Source of the DNA: Perlucidibaca piscinae DSM 21586
Lineage (GTDB): Bacteria > Pseudomonadota > Gammaproteobacteria > Pseudomonadales > Moraxellaceae
Reading direction: 5' to 3'
Assembly (NCBI RefSeq): GCF_000420045.1
Contig: NZ_ATUE01000006.1
Span: 62,001-126,000 of the forward strand
DNA: 64,000 nucleotides
The first letter of the stretch is position 1; the number at the start of each line of letters is the position of its first letter. A model generated the notes under the pieces. The model was not told the origin of the DNA. It did not search any database and worked only from the letters and a program-made list of their open reading frames with translations. Below, one piece after another: positions 33,223 through 43,356 of this stretch. The position numbers were made by a program, and so were the translations under genes.

Positions 33223-34500
33223 TCACGGCACGAAGCCGATCTGTTTCATGAAGCTGCGCATGGCCCGCAGATAGCGGCCCTGATCGAGATGAATCAGGTG
33301 ATTGCCGGGGAACCAGTGCAACCGGCAGCGCTGCCAGTGCTCCCAGAGCAGGTAGGTATGCTTGGGTGGCGCCAGCCGGTCACCGGCACCGGCAATCAGC
33401 ATGAGCCGGTCATGGTCAATGACGGCCGGAAAGCTCAACGCCGATTGGATGGCCACGGTATGCCGTGCCTCCTGCAAGGTGATGCCCCCCAGTTTCATGC
33501 CTGCCTTCGCCAGCCAGCTTGCCGGCTGCCAGGACAGGATGATGTCGATGATGCTTACCACGGGCACGTTGGGAATCGCGCACTTAAGGCGCTCGTCCAC
33601 TGACGCCAGCAGGGCGGTGGTGTAGCCGCCGAGACTGATGCCGGTGGCGCCGATCTGGGTCACGCCGGTTTTTTCCAGGTAATCCATGAACACGCGGATG
33701 TCATGAATGGCATGCGCGACGGTCTCGTTCATGTGGCAGAAGCCGTGCGAGAAATAGCCATGGCCGCTGTACGGCGAGCTGCGCTCCTGGCGACGGCCGT
33801 GGAAGGGCAGGGTCACCAGCAGGATGTCGTAGCCCAGCTCGTAGAACCAGGGCAGGGCCAGAAAGCGGCTGTTCAGCCAGTAGGGATCGGCGGTGAAGCC
33901 GTGGATCACGATCAGCGTCGGACGCGGACGATCGCCGTGCACCCAATGCTCGGCCCAAGCGGTACGGTTGCGCCGGAAGCGGCTGTAGTGTGCCTGCATG
34001 GCCGGATTCACCGTGCGGAACTCGCTTTCGAACGACAGCACGTCAACATGGCCGACCTTCGGCCGGTAATCCAGCCAGCCAGGCTGGTGATGCTGCATGA
34101 TCGGGCGCTGGGTCGGGCGCGGATAGATGGCGGCGGCATCGCCGGCGTCGGCCAGGGCCTGATAGAAGGCACGGTTGTCACGATCCAGTGCCACGGTTTC
34201 CGGGCGCAAGGTGCTGGGCACGGCAAACACCCCTGCCAGCGTGGCGATGCCGGTCCGCAGGCCGACATCGATGCCAGCCGTGCCGCCGACCATCAGCCGC
34301 GTGGTGATGTCGAGCCGGAAGCGGTCCGGCCAGCTGGCGAAGTCGCCGGGCAGGTGCTGCCACCAGGGCTGGGCAGGAATCACGCCGGTTCGACGGCGAT
34401 AGGTCTGGTTGGCAATGCGGGAAACACGTTGGGCGGGTGACAGCATGGTATCGAACACGGGTCGGGAACTGCTGCCGACCCTACGCGACCAGGCGGTCAT
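33223..34500 (-). CDS. Alpha/beta hydrolase (ABHD18-like)
   Basis: This 425-residue protein has an alpha/beta hydrolase core from about 190: TLIVIHGFTADPYWLN, LLVTLPFHGRRQ, elbow GISLGGY (Ser near 290), Asp in IAGAGDRLAPP and a His in WFPGNHLIHLD. The N-terminal 180 residues are unusual, with a RLDITTRLMVGG segment. It resembles the ABHD18/DUF2048-type proteins. The start at 34500 could be later (Met 19, TMLSPAQRV). Two direct copies of CCGTCACGGCACG straddle its stop. Confidence 0.72.
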   Translation of the reverse strand: MTAWSRRVGSSSRPVFDTMLSPAQRVSRIANQTYRRRTGVIPAQPWWQHLPGDFASWPDRFRLDITTRLMVGGTAGIDVGLRTGIATLAGVFAVPSTLRPETVALDRDNRAFYQALADAGDAAAIYPRPTQRPIMQHHQPGWLDYRPKVGHVDVLSFESEFRTVNPAMQAHYSRFRRNRTAWAEHWVHGDRPRPTLIVIHGFTADPYWLNSRFLALPWFYELGYDILLVTLPFHGRRQERSSPYSGHGYFSHGFCHMNETVAHAIHDIRVFMDYLEKTGVTQIGATGISLGGYTTALLASVDERLKCAIPNVPVVSIIDIILSWQPASWLAKAGMKLGGITLQEARHTVAIQSALSFPAVIDHDRLMLIAGAGDRLAPPKHTYLLWEHWQRCRLHWFPGNHLIHLDQGRYLRAMRSFMKQIGFVP

Positions 34501-34614
34501 CTGGCAAGCCGTGATGTCTCATGCGGATTGTCTGGATGCAAAAAGGTCAATGCGGCTTGGGCCTGATCACGCCATCCGATAGGATAGGCGGCAACATCAG
34601 ACAGGTTGTCCGCC

Positions 34615-36372
34615 ATGGGTTATCAGGTTCTCGCCCGCAAGTACCGGCCGCGTCGCTTCCAGGAGCTGGTCGGTCAGGATGTGGTGGCGCGCGCTCTCAC
34701 GCATGCGCTGGAGCAGAACCGTCTGCACCACGCCTACCTGTTCACCGGTACCCGCGGGGTCGGCAAGACCACCATCGCACGCATCCTGTCGCGCTGCCTG
34801 AACTGCGAGCAGGGCATCAGTGCCACGCCCTGTGGCGTCTGCACTACCTGCCGTGAAATCGACGAGGGCCGCTTTGTCGATCTGATCGAGGTCGACGCCG
34901 CCTCGCGCACCAAGGTCGAGGACACCCGCGAACTGCTCGACAACGTGCAGTACGCGCCGACCCGCGGGCGCTACAAGGTCTACCTGATCGACGAAGTGCA
35001 CATGCTCTCCGGCCACTCCTTCAATGCCTTGCTGAAGACGCTGGAAGAGCCGCCACCGCATGTGAAGTTCCTGCTTGCCACCACCGATCCGCAGAAGCTG
35101 CCGGTCACCATCCTGTCACGCTGCCTGCAGTTCGCGCTCAAGCCGATGACGCCGGAGCGGGTGGTCACGCATCTGCAGCAGGTGCTGACCCAGGAAGGCA
35201 TTGCGGCCGAGGAGGGCGCGCTCTGGCTGCTCGCGCGCGGTGCCCAGGGCTCCATGCGTGATGCCCTGTCGCTGACGGACCAGGCCATTGCCTTCGGCCA
35301 GGGGCGTCTGCTCGAGGCCGAGGTGCGCGGTCTGCTCGGCTCCATTGACCGCGACCAGGTGTTTCGCGTGCTTGACGCCTTGCATGCGGGAGACGCGGCG
35401 GCCTTGCTGGCGGTGATCGCGGCCATGGCCGAGCAGAGCATCGATTTTGCCGGAGCGCTGGCCGAGCTGATCAGCGTGCTGCATCGCCTGGCCGTGGCCC
35501 AGGTGGTGCCGGATGCCATCGACAATGCCGAAGGCGATCGTGATCGCCTGCTGCAGCTGGCCGCTGCCATCACCCCGGAAGACCTGCAGCTGTACTACCA
35601 GATGGCGCTGCATGGTCGCCGTGACCTGCCGCTGGCGGTGGATGCCCGTGCCGGTTTCGAGATGACCCTCCTGCGCATGCTGGCCTTCCGCCCGGCGGAT
35701 GCCGGCATCCCGGGTGGCCCGGTGTCGTCGTCTTCTTCCACGGGTGCCCAGGGCTCCGGTCCGGCGGCTTCCGGGCGTTCTGCCTCCGCGGCACCCGTGA
35801 CGGCATCCCTGCCGCGCCAGCCTGCCCCGGCAGCTAGCGTTCAGCCGGCTGGCCCGCTGCAGAGCCCTGCCGTTGTTGCTCCCCCCGTACCCGCTGCGAC
35901 CGCTGCCACGCCGGCGCCGGCGATCAGTCCGGAGCCGGTCTGCACCGCCCCTGTGGTGGAGCCGCTGCTTCAGGCATCAAGCGATGCCGCCTGGACGCCG
36001 GCACGCTGGGCCGAGTGGGTGGAGTGCTCCGGCCTTTCGGGGGCGGCGATCAACCTGGCGCGCAACACCGTGCTGGTCGTCGATCAGGATGGCCGCTGGA
36101 CCTTGCAGCTCTCGCCCCGGCACCAGATGCTGGCAGGCGGTCAGGCCTTGCCGCAGTTGCAGCACAGGCTGGCCGGCCAGTTTCCGCAGCAGCCGGTGCA
36201 GCTGCTGATGGTCGAGCCGTCCGCTGAAACTCCGGCGCAACGACGCCAGCGCGAGCTCGCGGCGCGTCGCGAGCAAGCCGAGCGAGCTGTGCGTGACGAT
36301 CCGGTGGTGAAGGCGCTGATGTCCACCTTCGAGGCTCAGCTGGTGCCGGAAAGCCTGCAGATCAAGCATTAA
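34615..36372 (+). CDS. dnaX: DNA polymerase III subunit gamma/tau
   Basis: This 585-residue clamp-loader protein has ARKYRPRRFQELVGQ, Walker A GTRGVGKTTIAR, a four-Cys zinc module (CLNCEQ..CGVCTTC), Walker B YKVYLIDEVHML and sensor 1 LLATTDPQKLPVTILSRC. Residues from about 365 are an Ala/Pro/Ser-rich linker, then the tau C-terminal domain that binds the polymerase and helicase. No AAAAAAG-type slippery heptamer is visible, so no gamma frameshift product is expected. ATG 34615 is used. It begins the dnaX-ybaB-recR group. Confidence 0.96.
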   Translation: MGYQVLARKYRPRRFQELVGQDVVARALTHALEQNRLHHAYLFTGTRGVGKTTIARILSRCLNCEQGISATPCGVCTTCREIDEGRFVDLIEVDAASRTKVEDTRELLDNVQYAPTRGRYKVYLIDEVHMLSGHSFNALLKTLEEPPPHVKFLLATTDPQKLPVTILSRCLQFALKPMTPERVVTHLQQVLTQEGIAAEEGALWLLARGAQGSMRDALSLTDQAIAFGQGRLLEAEVRGLLGSIDRDQVFRVLDALHAGDAAALLAVIAAMAEQSIDFAGALAELISVLHRLAVAQVVPDAIDNAEGDRDRLLQLAAAITPEDLQLYYQMALHGRRDLPLAVDARAGFEMTLLRMLAFRPADAGIPGGPVSSSSSTGAQGSGPAASGRSASAAPVTASLPRQPAPAASVQPAGPLQSPAVVAPPVPAATAATPAPAISPEPVCTAPVVEPLLQASSDAAWTPARWAEWVECSGLSGAAINLARNTVLVVDQDGRWTLQLSPRHQMLAGGQALPQLQHRLAGQFPQQPVQLLMVEPSAETPAQRRQRELAARREQAERAVRDDPVVKALMSTFEAQLVPESLQIKH

Positions 36373-36399
36373 TCTCTTTCTGAACATGAGGAACACCCG

Positions 36400-36729
36400 A
36401 TGAACATGCAGCAACTGATGCAACAGGCCCAACGCATGCAGGAACAGATGCAGAAGAACATGCAGAAGGCCCAGGAAGAGCTGGCCAGCCTGGAGCTGGT
36501 TGGCGAGTCGGGCGCCGGTCTGGTCAAGGTCACCATGAACGGCCAGCATGACGTCAAGCGCGTCAGCATCGACGACAGCCTGCTCAGCGAGGACAAGGAA
36601 ATCCTCGAGGACCTGCTGGCTGCCGCCGTCAACGACGCCGTGCGCAAGGTCGAAGCCAGGAGCAAGGAAACCATGGGTGCCGCCACGGCCGGTCTCGGCC
36701 TGCCGCCGGGCATGAAGCTGCCGTTCTGA
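36400..36729 (+). CDS. YbaB/EbfC nucleoid-associated protein
   Basis: This 109-residue protein has the N-terminal Met/Gln-rich helix (MQQLMQQAQRMQEQMQK) and the family core GAGLVKVTMNGQHDVKRVSI with a C-terminal GLGLPPGMKLPF. It forms DNA-binding dimers. It sits between dnaX and recR as in most Gammaproteobacteria; gaps are 27 and 16 bases, so they are co-transcribed. Confidence 0.95.
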   Translation: MNMQQLMQQAQRMQEQMQKNMQKAQEELASLELVGESGAGLVKVTMNGQHDVKRVSIDDSLLSEDKEILEDLLAAAVNDAVRKVEARSKETMGAATAGLGLPPGMKLPF

Positions 36730-36745
36730 CGGACGCTGCCGGCGC

Positions 36746-37342
36746 ATGCTCAGTCCCCTGATCCGCGACCTCATCGACGCTCTGCGCGTGCTGCCGGGTG
36801 TCGGCCCGAAATCGGCACAGCGCATGGCGTTGCACCTGCTGGAGCGCCAGCGCGCGGGCGGTCTGCGTCTGGCGGACACCCTTCAGAAAGCCTTGAACGA
36901 GGTCGATCACTGCCAGGTCTGCCGCAACCTGTCGGAGCAGCCGGTCTGCGGTCTGTGCAGTCACCCGGGCCGCGATGACAGCCAGCTCTGCATTGTCGAG
37001 AGTCCCATGGACGTGCTGGCGCTGGAGCAGAGTGGCGGCTACCGCGGGCGCTACCATGTGCTGCTCGGGCGCCTGTCACCGCTGGACGGCATCGGCCCCG
37101 GCGAGCTTGGCCTGCCGGCGCTGATCGAGCGCCTGCGCAGCACGCCAGCCATCCGCGAAGTCATCATCGCCACCAACCCCACGATCGAGGGCGAGGCCAC
37201 GGCGCACTACCTGCGCGAGGCGACTCGTGACCTGCCGCTGAGCATGACCCGCATTGCCCATGGCGTGCCCGTGGGTGGTGAACTGGAATTTGTCGATGGC
37301 AGCACCCTGAGTCATGCACTCAGTGGCCGACGTCCGATCTGA
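36746..37342 (+). CDS. recR: Recombination protein RecR
   Basis: This 198-residue protein has the helix-hairpin-helix LRVLPGVGPKSAQRMALHLL, a C4 zinc finger (CQVC..CGLC), and a Toprim domain beginning LCIVESPMDVLALE, followed by VIIATNPTIEGEATA. It acts with RecF/RecO in loading RecA at gaps. Last of the dnaX-ybaB-recR group. Confidence 0.96.
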   Translation: MLSPLIRDLIDALRVLPGVGPKSAQRMALHLLERQRAGGLRLADTLQKALNEVDHCQVCRNLSEQPVCGLCSHPGRDDSQLCIVESPMDVLALEQSGGYRGRYHVLLGRLSPLDGIGPGELGLPALIERLRSTPAIREVIIATNPTIEGEATAHYLREATRDLPLSMTRIAHGVPVGGELEFVDGSTLSHALSGRRPI

Positions 37343-37464
37343 GACATTACGCGCTGTCACCAGATTCGTCGTATTTCGTCACTTTCTGCCTTGCTGTCGC
37401 CGCGGGCGGCCTGTAAAACCGACCGGTCACGTTGCGCTTTCTGCAATGCACCGGAGTGTTTTTC

Positions 37465-38628
37465 ATGAGTCTGTTCACCCCCTATTTCAACGAGACCCAC
37501 GAGCAGGTGCGTCTTACCGCTCGCCAGTTCATCCAGCGCGAGGTGCTGCCGCACATCAACGCCTGGGAAGAGGCGGGCAGCTTTCCCCGCGAGATCTACC
37601 GCAAGGCCGGAGCCGCCGGCCTGCTCGGCATCGGCCATGATCCGGCCTATGGCGGTACCGGCGAAGACGTGTTCATGAAGATTGCCGCCACCGAGGAGGT
37701 CATGCGCTCCACCTCCGGTGGTTTCGCGGCCAGCCTGGGCTCGCTGGACATCGCGCTGCCGCCGCTGGAGAAGTGGGGCAGCCAGGCGCTCAAGGACCGC
37801 TTTGTCGGCCCCGTGCTGGCAGGTGACATGATCGCCGCCCTGGCCATCACCGAGCCGTCTGGCGGATCGGATGTCGCCAGCCTGCGCACCCGCGCCGAAC
37901 GCCGTCATGACGAGGTCAACGGCGATCACTATGTGGTCAACGGCAGCAAGATCTACATCACCTCCGGCATTCGTGCCGACTTCTATGTCGCCGCCGTACG
38001 TACCGGCGGCCCCGGCTATGCCGGTGTCAGTCTGCTGGTCATCGAGCGCTCGCGCGTCGGGGTGTCCACCGGTCAGCCGCTGAAGAAGATGGGCTGGTGG
38101 GCTTCCGACACCGCCGAGGTGTTCTTTGACAACGTCATCGTGCCGGCGGAGAACCTGATCGGCAGCGAGAATGCCGGCTTCCTGCTGATCATGAGCAACT
38201 TCCAGATGGAGCGGCTCAACCTGGCGGTGATGGCCAACATGACGGCACAGATGGCACTGGAAGAAGCCATCCGCTGGTCGCGCGAGCGCGAGGCCTTCGG
38301 CAAGGCCATCGGCCGTCTGCAGGTGATCCGTCACAAGCTGGCCGACATGGCGACACGCATCGAGGCCAGCCGCGAGTTCACCTACCGGGTCGGTGCCCGC
38401 ATCGCTGACGGCATCCCGTCGGTGAAGGAGGTGTCGATGGCCAAGAACTTCGCCACGCAGACCTCCGACTTCGTCACCACCGAAGCGGTGCAGATCTTCG
38501 GTGGCATGGGCTACATGCGCGAGTCGGTGGTGGAAAGACTGTACCGTGACAACCGAATTCTCTCGATTGGCGGCGGCACTTACGAGATCATGAACGAAGT
38601 GATCGCCAAACAGTTGGGAATCGATTGA
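37465..38628 (+). CDS. Acyl-CoA dehydrogenase
   Basis: This 387-residue flavoprotein has ITEPSGGSDVASLRT (FAD/substrate contact), INGSKIYITSG-like NGSKIYITSG, FQMERLNLAV, the helical C-terminal domain with REAFGKAIGRLQVIRHKLADM, and QIFGGMGYMRES. The GGTYEIMNEV end is the standard FAD-binding segment. Substrate chain length cannot be told. It ends in an overlap with rnd, so the two may be translationally coupled. Confidence 0.92.
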   Translation: MSLFTPYFNETHEQVRLTARQFIQREVLPHINAWEEAGSFPREIYRKAGAAGLLGIGHDPAYGGTGEDVFMKIAATEEVMRSTSGGFAASLGSLDIALPPLEKWGSQALKDRFVGPVLAGDMIAALAITEPSGGSDVASLRTRAERRHDEVNGDHYVVNGSKIYITSGIRADFYVAAVRTGGPGYAGVSLLVIERSRVGVSTGQPLKKMGWWASDTAEVFFDNVIVPAENLIGSENAGFLLIMSNFQMERLNLAVMANMTAQMALEEAIRWSREREAFGKAIGRLQVIRHKLADMATRIEASREFTYRVGARIADGIPSVKEVSMAKNFATQTSDFVTTEAVQIFGGMGYMRESVVERLYRDNRILSIGGGTYEIMNEVIAKQLGID

Positions 38629-39788
38629 CACAGACGATGTATATCGCCAGCGCGCAGGGGCTCGAGCAGTCCCTGCCACGCTGGCATCAGGCGGCGCCGC
38701 TGGCGCTGGACACCGAGTTCATCCGGGTCGACACCTTCTTTCCGCGTCTTGGCCTGGTGCAGCTGGGTGACGGGCAGGGCGAGGCGCTGGTCGATCCCCT
38801 GGCGATCCCGTCGCTGCAGGCGCTGGCTCCGCTGCTGGGGCCGTCAGGCCCCTGCAAGGTCCTGCACGCCTGCTCCGAGGACCTTGAAGTCCTTTCTCCG
38901 CTGGTGCCGCAGGGCCTGGGCGTCATTCATGACACCCAGATCGCGCTGGCCATGCTGGGCGAGGGTCTGCAGGTGGGCTACCAGAAGGCGCTGCAGCTGA
39001 TGCTGGGCATCGACATTCCCAAGGATGCCTCACGCTCGGACTGGCTGGCACGTCCGCTGAGCGTGCAGCAGTGCGACTATGCCGCGCTCGACGTGCGACA
39101 TCTGCCGGCCTTGTATGCAGCGGCCCGGGAGCGTCTGCAGGTACGCGAGCTGTGGCCGCTGTTTGTCGCCGAGTGCGCCGAGGTCTGTCGTCCGGTGGCG
39201 CTGCCGGATCCCGAGCTGGTGTGGCTGGATCACCCCAATGCCTGGCGGTTGCCGCCCAAGGCGCTGGCGGTGCTGCAGACGCTGATGGCCTGGCGCGAGC
39301 GCGAGGCTGTGGCACGCGATGTGCCACGCGGGCATCTGCTCAAGCCGCTGTCGCTGTTCGAGATGGCACGTCTGCAGCCACGCACGATGCGTGAGCTGCA
39401 GCAGATCGACGAGCTCAATCCACGCGTGGCAAGGCGTGATGGCGAGGCGCTGCTGGCGCTCATTGCCGACGCGACATCCTTGCCGCCGTCGGAGTGGCCC
39501 ATGCCGTTGCCGATGCCGCTGCCCCGCGAGGCAGGCCGTGTTTTTGATGCCCTCAAGCAGTCGCTGCAGCCGGTTGCCGAGCGTCTTCAACTGCCCATGG
39601 AAGTGCTCTGGCGCAAGCGCCTGGCCGAGCAGGTCGTGCTGGCCGCCGTCGATGACGGCCTCGAGGCCGGCCTTGCCGTGATACCGGGCTGGCGAGCCGG
39701 GCACTTGCCAGATGCCGTGGCCGGCGTGTTGAATCAGCACCGCGATGCACTCGCGGCATGGCGCAAGCAACGCCATGCCGGTGTCTAG
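38625..39788 (+). CDS. rnd: Ribonuclease D
   Basis: This 387-residue 3'-5' exonuclease has ALDTEFIRVDTFFPRLGLVQL (Exo I, catalytic Asp-Glu), HACSEDLEVL (Exo II) and a Exo III Asp in YAALDVRHLPALY. A HRDC domain follows near 215. It trims tRNA 3' ends. TTG 38625 with ggga upstream is preferred because it is overlapped by the stop of the dehydrogenase; ATG 38637 has no close Shine-Dalgarno. ycgL follows, an arrangement typical of Pseudomonadales. Confidence 0.9.
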   Translation: MTQTMYIASAQGLEQSLPRWHQAAPLALDTEFIRVDTFFPRLGLVQLGDGQGEALVDPLAIPSLQALAPLLGPSGPCKVLHACSEDLEVLSPLVPQGLGVIHDTQIALAMLGEGLQVGYQKALQLMLGIDIPKDASRSDWLARPLSVQQCDYAALDVRHLPALYAAARERLQVRELWPLFVAECAEVCRPVALPDPELVWLDHPNAWRLPPKALAVLQTLMAWREREAVARDVPRGHLLKPLSLFEMARLQPRTMRELQQIDELNPRVARRDGEALLALIADATSLPPSEWPMPLPMPLPREAGRVFDALKQSLQPVAERLQLPMEVLWRKRLAEQVVLAAVDDGLEAGLAVIPGWRAGHLPDAVAGVLNQHRDALAAWRKQRHAGV

Positions 39789-39803
39789 ACCCAGGATATG
39801 CCC

Positions 39804-40136
39804 ATGACCAGTCGACTCTTCTGCTCCATCTACAAGAGCAGCCGCAAGGACGAGATGTACCTCTACGTGCCCAAGGCCAAAGGACTTCAGGCGGTACCCG
39901 AGGCCTTGCTGGCCGGCTTCGGCCAGCCGCGCCACGTCACTGATCTCGTGCTCAGCCCGGAGCGTCCGCTGGCGCGGGCGGATGTCAGCAAGGTCATGGA
40001 GCATCTCGAGTCCGCGGGGTTCTATCTGCAGATGCCGCCCCCTCCCGAGCCTTGGCTGATCCAGCCGGATCAGGCGCCGGCGTGGCGTCGCCGGCTGGCC
40101 ACGGATGATGACGACAGCCAGGAGAGCACGACATGA
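39804..40136 (+). CDS. YcgL-domain protein
   Basis: This 110-residue protein carries the YcgL opening RLFCSIYKSSRKDEMYLYV and a C-terminal LESAGFYLQMPPPPEPWL. Function is unknown, although it sits after rnd as in many relatives, which hints at RNA metabolism. ATG 39804 is preferred with agga eight bases upstream; 39798 is in frame. It overlaps the next gene by four bases (ATGA). Confidence 0.9.
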   Translation: MTSRLFCSIYKSSRKDEMYLYVPKAKGLQAVPEALLAGFGQPRHVTDLVLSPERPLARADVSKVMEHLESAGFYLQMPPPPEPWLIQPDQAPAWRRRLATDDDDSQESTT

Positions 40137-40468
40137 ATCCGGTCTATCTGGCGGCATGGCTGGTCTATCTGGGCGCTGCCGTGGTGCTTTACCGGGTGTT
40201 CCTGCGCCCGCATCTGGCCGCCTGGTTTCCCAACAGCCTGCGGGTGGCGCGCATCGTCGTGCTGGTCCTGCTGTTCAGTCCGGCCCTGATGACCTCGGCG
40301 GACCAGAGCCTGGTGCTGGCGCCGTCGCTGCTGGCGTTTGCCTTCCAGCTGCTGATGAAGGCGCCGCTGGGCATGTTCAAGGTGGCCCTGTCCTGGTTCC
40401 TGTTTGGTGGCATCTGGCTGTGGCTGGATGCGCTCTGGCAGCGCCAGCATGGCACCAGCAACTCGTGA
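40133..40468 (+). CDS. Small membrane protein of unknown function
   Basis: This 111-residue protein has about three to four membrane helices (4-22, 40-60, 64-80, 82-100). It begins MNPVYLAAWLVYLGAAVVLYRVFLRPHL. It overlaps ycgL by ATGA, so it is translationally coupled to it. The C-terminus WQRQHGTSNS is hydrophilic. I do not recognise the family. Confidence 0.72.
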   Translation: MNPVYLAAWLVYLGAAVVLYRVFLRPHLAAWFPNSLRVARIVVLVLLFSPALMTSADQSLVLAPSLLAFAFQLLMKAPLGMFKVALSWFLFGGIWLWLDALWQRQHGTSNS

Positions 40469-40603
40469 GTCGCGGCGGTTGCCGTGGCTCTGGAGGCTGC
40501 GGTGACCCTGCATGTCTGCGGTTGTTCCCGTTACATTCCTGACGCATTCCGTTAGGCTCATGTCATATCATCTGGCCATCCTGGCCGCGCTATCGAGGTT
40601 CAC

Positions 40604-41452
40604 ATGTCTTTCATCGGCACGGATCACTACATCGCCACCCCGGAACTGACGCTGGCCGTCAATGCCGCCATCACCCTGCAGAAGCCGCTGCTGATCAAGG
40701 GCGAGCCGGGTACCGGCAAGACCCTGCTGGCCGAGCAGGTGGCGCTGGCCGAGAACACGCGGCTGATCCAGTGGCACATCAAGTCGACCACCAAGGCCCA
40801 GCAGGGCCTCTACGAATACGATGCGGTGTCGCGACTGCGTGACTCCCAGCTCGGCACCGAGCGCGTGCATGACATCCGCAACTACATCCGCAAGGGCAAG
40901 CTCTGGGAGGCCTTCGAGGCTGACGAGCGCGTGGTGCTGCTGATCGACGAGATCGACAAGGCTGACATCGAATTCCCCAACGACCTGCTGACCGAGCTCG
41001 ACAAGATGGAGTTCTTTGTCTACGAGACCGGCGAGACCATCAAGGCCAAGCATCGTCCCATCGTCATCATCACCTCCAACAACGAGAAGGAGCTGCCGGA
41101 CGCCTTCCTGCGCCGCTGCTTCTTCCACTACATCCAGTTCCCCGATGCCGAGACCATGAAGGCCATCGTCGAGGTGCATCACCCCGGCATCAAGGGCACG
41201 CTGCTGAAGGAAGCGCTGGACATCTTCTTCGACCTGCGCAAGGTGCCGGGCCTGAAGAAGAAGCCGACCACGTCGGAGCTGATCGACTGGCTCAAGCTCA
41301 TCCTGTCCGATGACATGCCCGAGGACGTTCTGCGCAACCGCGATCCGCGCAAGGCCATTCCGCCGCTCTATGGCGCGCTGCTGAAGAACGAGGCTGACGT
41401 CGCCCTGCTGGAGCGTCTGGCCTTCATGAACCGCCGCGAGACGGCCCAGTAA
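40604..41452 (+). CDS. MoxR-family AAA ATPase
   Basis: This 282-residue ATPase has Walker A GEPGTGKTLLAEQVA, Walker B VVLLIDEIDKAD and arginine finger-type FLRRCFFHYIQFPD. A MoxR-lid domain follows. MoxR proteins act with vWA proteins as chaperones for cofactor loading or complex assembly. The partner vWA protein is the next gene, 60 bases on. Confidence 0.93.
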   Translation: MSFIGTDHYIATPELTLAVNAAITLQKPLLIKGEPGTGKTLLAEQVALAENTRLIQWHIKSTTKAQQGLYEYDAVSRLRDSQLGTERVHDIRNYIRKGKLWEAFEADERVVLLIDEIDKADIEFPNDLLTELDKMEFFVYETGETIKAKHRPIVIITSNNEKELPDAFLRRCFFHYIQFPDAETMKAIVEVHHPGIKGTLLKEALDIFFDLRKVPGLKKKPTTSELIDWLKLILSDDMPEDVLRNRDPRKAIPPLYGALLKNEADVALLERLAFMNRRETAQ

Positions 41453-41512
41453 GCACGATGGCCCGCCGTTCGTGCGTCACGGGATGCACGGGCAGGGCAG
41501 GGGGAAACGAGC

Positions 41513-42687
<1,175 letters not shown>

Positions 42688-42691
<4 letters not shown>

Positions 42692-43233
42692 ACACGTCCA
42701 TTCTTTCGGCCGCGCTGGGCGCCGCTGTTCTTGCCGTGTCGCTTCCGGCCCATGCCCTGTTGGCAGTGGGTGCCAAGGCACCGGATTTCGTTCTGCCTGC
42801 CGCCCAGGCCGGCAACCAGATCAGTGTCGACAGCAAGGCCCTGCGCAGCAAGGGACCGGTGGTGGTGTATTTCTACCCGGCCGCATTCACGCCCGGTTGC
42901 AGTGTCGAGGCCAAGCTCTTCGCCGAGGCCATGCCGCAGTTTGCCAAGGCCGGTGCCAGCGTGATCGGCGTCTCGGGTGATGACATCACCAAGCTGAAGA
43001 AGTTCTCGGTGTCGCACTGCCAGGGCAAGTTCCCGGTGGCGTCCGATGCGGGGCTGAAGGTGGCCAAGCAGTACGAGGCGGCGGGTGCCTTCGGCTTTGC
43101 CGGCTTCGCATCGCGGGTGTCCTACGTGATCGGGCAGGATGGCAAGGTGGTGTATGCGCACACGGATTCAGGTCCGCAGGGGCATGTCAGCGAGTCGTTG
43201 AAGGCTGTGCGGGGGCTGGTGCCGAAGCTCTAA
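42688..43233 (+). CDS. Exported AhpC/TSA-type peroxiredoxin
   Basis: The start ATG 42688 overlaps the CoxE-like stop. This 181-residue protein has a signal peptide (VLAVSLPAHALLAVG), peroxidatic Cys 71 in FYPAAFTPGCS and a second Cys 111 (SHCQGK) in place of the usual BCP resolving Cys at +5. It would reduce peroxides in the periplasm. Coupling to a MoxR/CoxE pair is unusual and may reflect assembly or protection of a target protein. Confidence 0.85.
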
Positions 43234-43300
43234 GTCCTGCTGTGTTACGCCTGGTCATTGCAGGCTCACAATCATGCGCCCGGGCATCTTCCCTGAAATG

Positions 43301-43336
43301 AAAATGGCCTGCTGAATCAGCAGGCCATTTTGTTTT
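43301..43336. terminator. Bidirectional terminator between peroxiredoxin and Gly-rich protein genes
   Basis: A perfect 14-bp stem (43301-43314 with 43318-43331) and an AAT loop is followed by TTTTGTTTTC on the plus side. On the minus side the stem itself ends in TTTT. Confidence 0.88.
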
Positions 43337-43356
43337 CTTCTTGTACCGACTTCAGA

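Noticed and set aside
33205..33232. Two direct copies of CCGTCACGGCACG.
   Set aside because: Only two copies at a 15-base interval at the end of a gene; too little to call a functional repeat.
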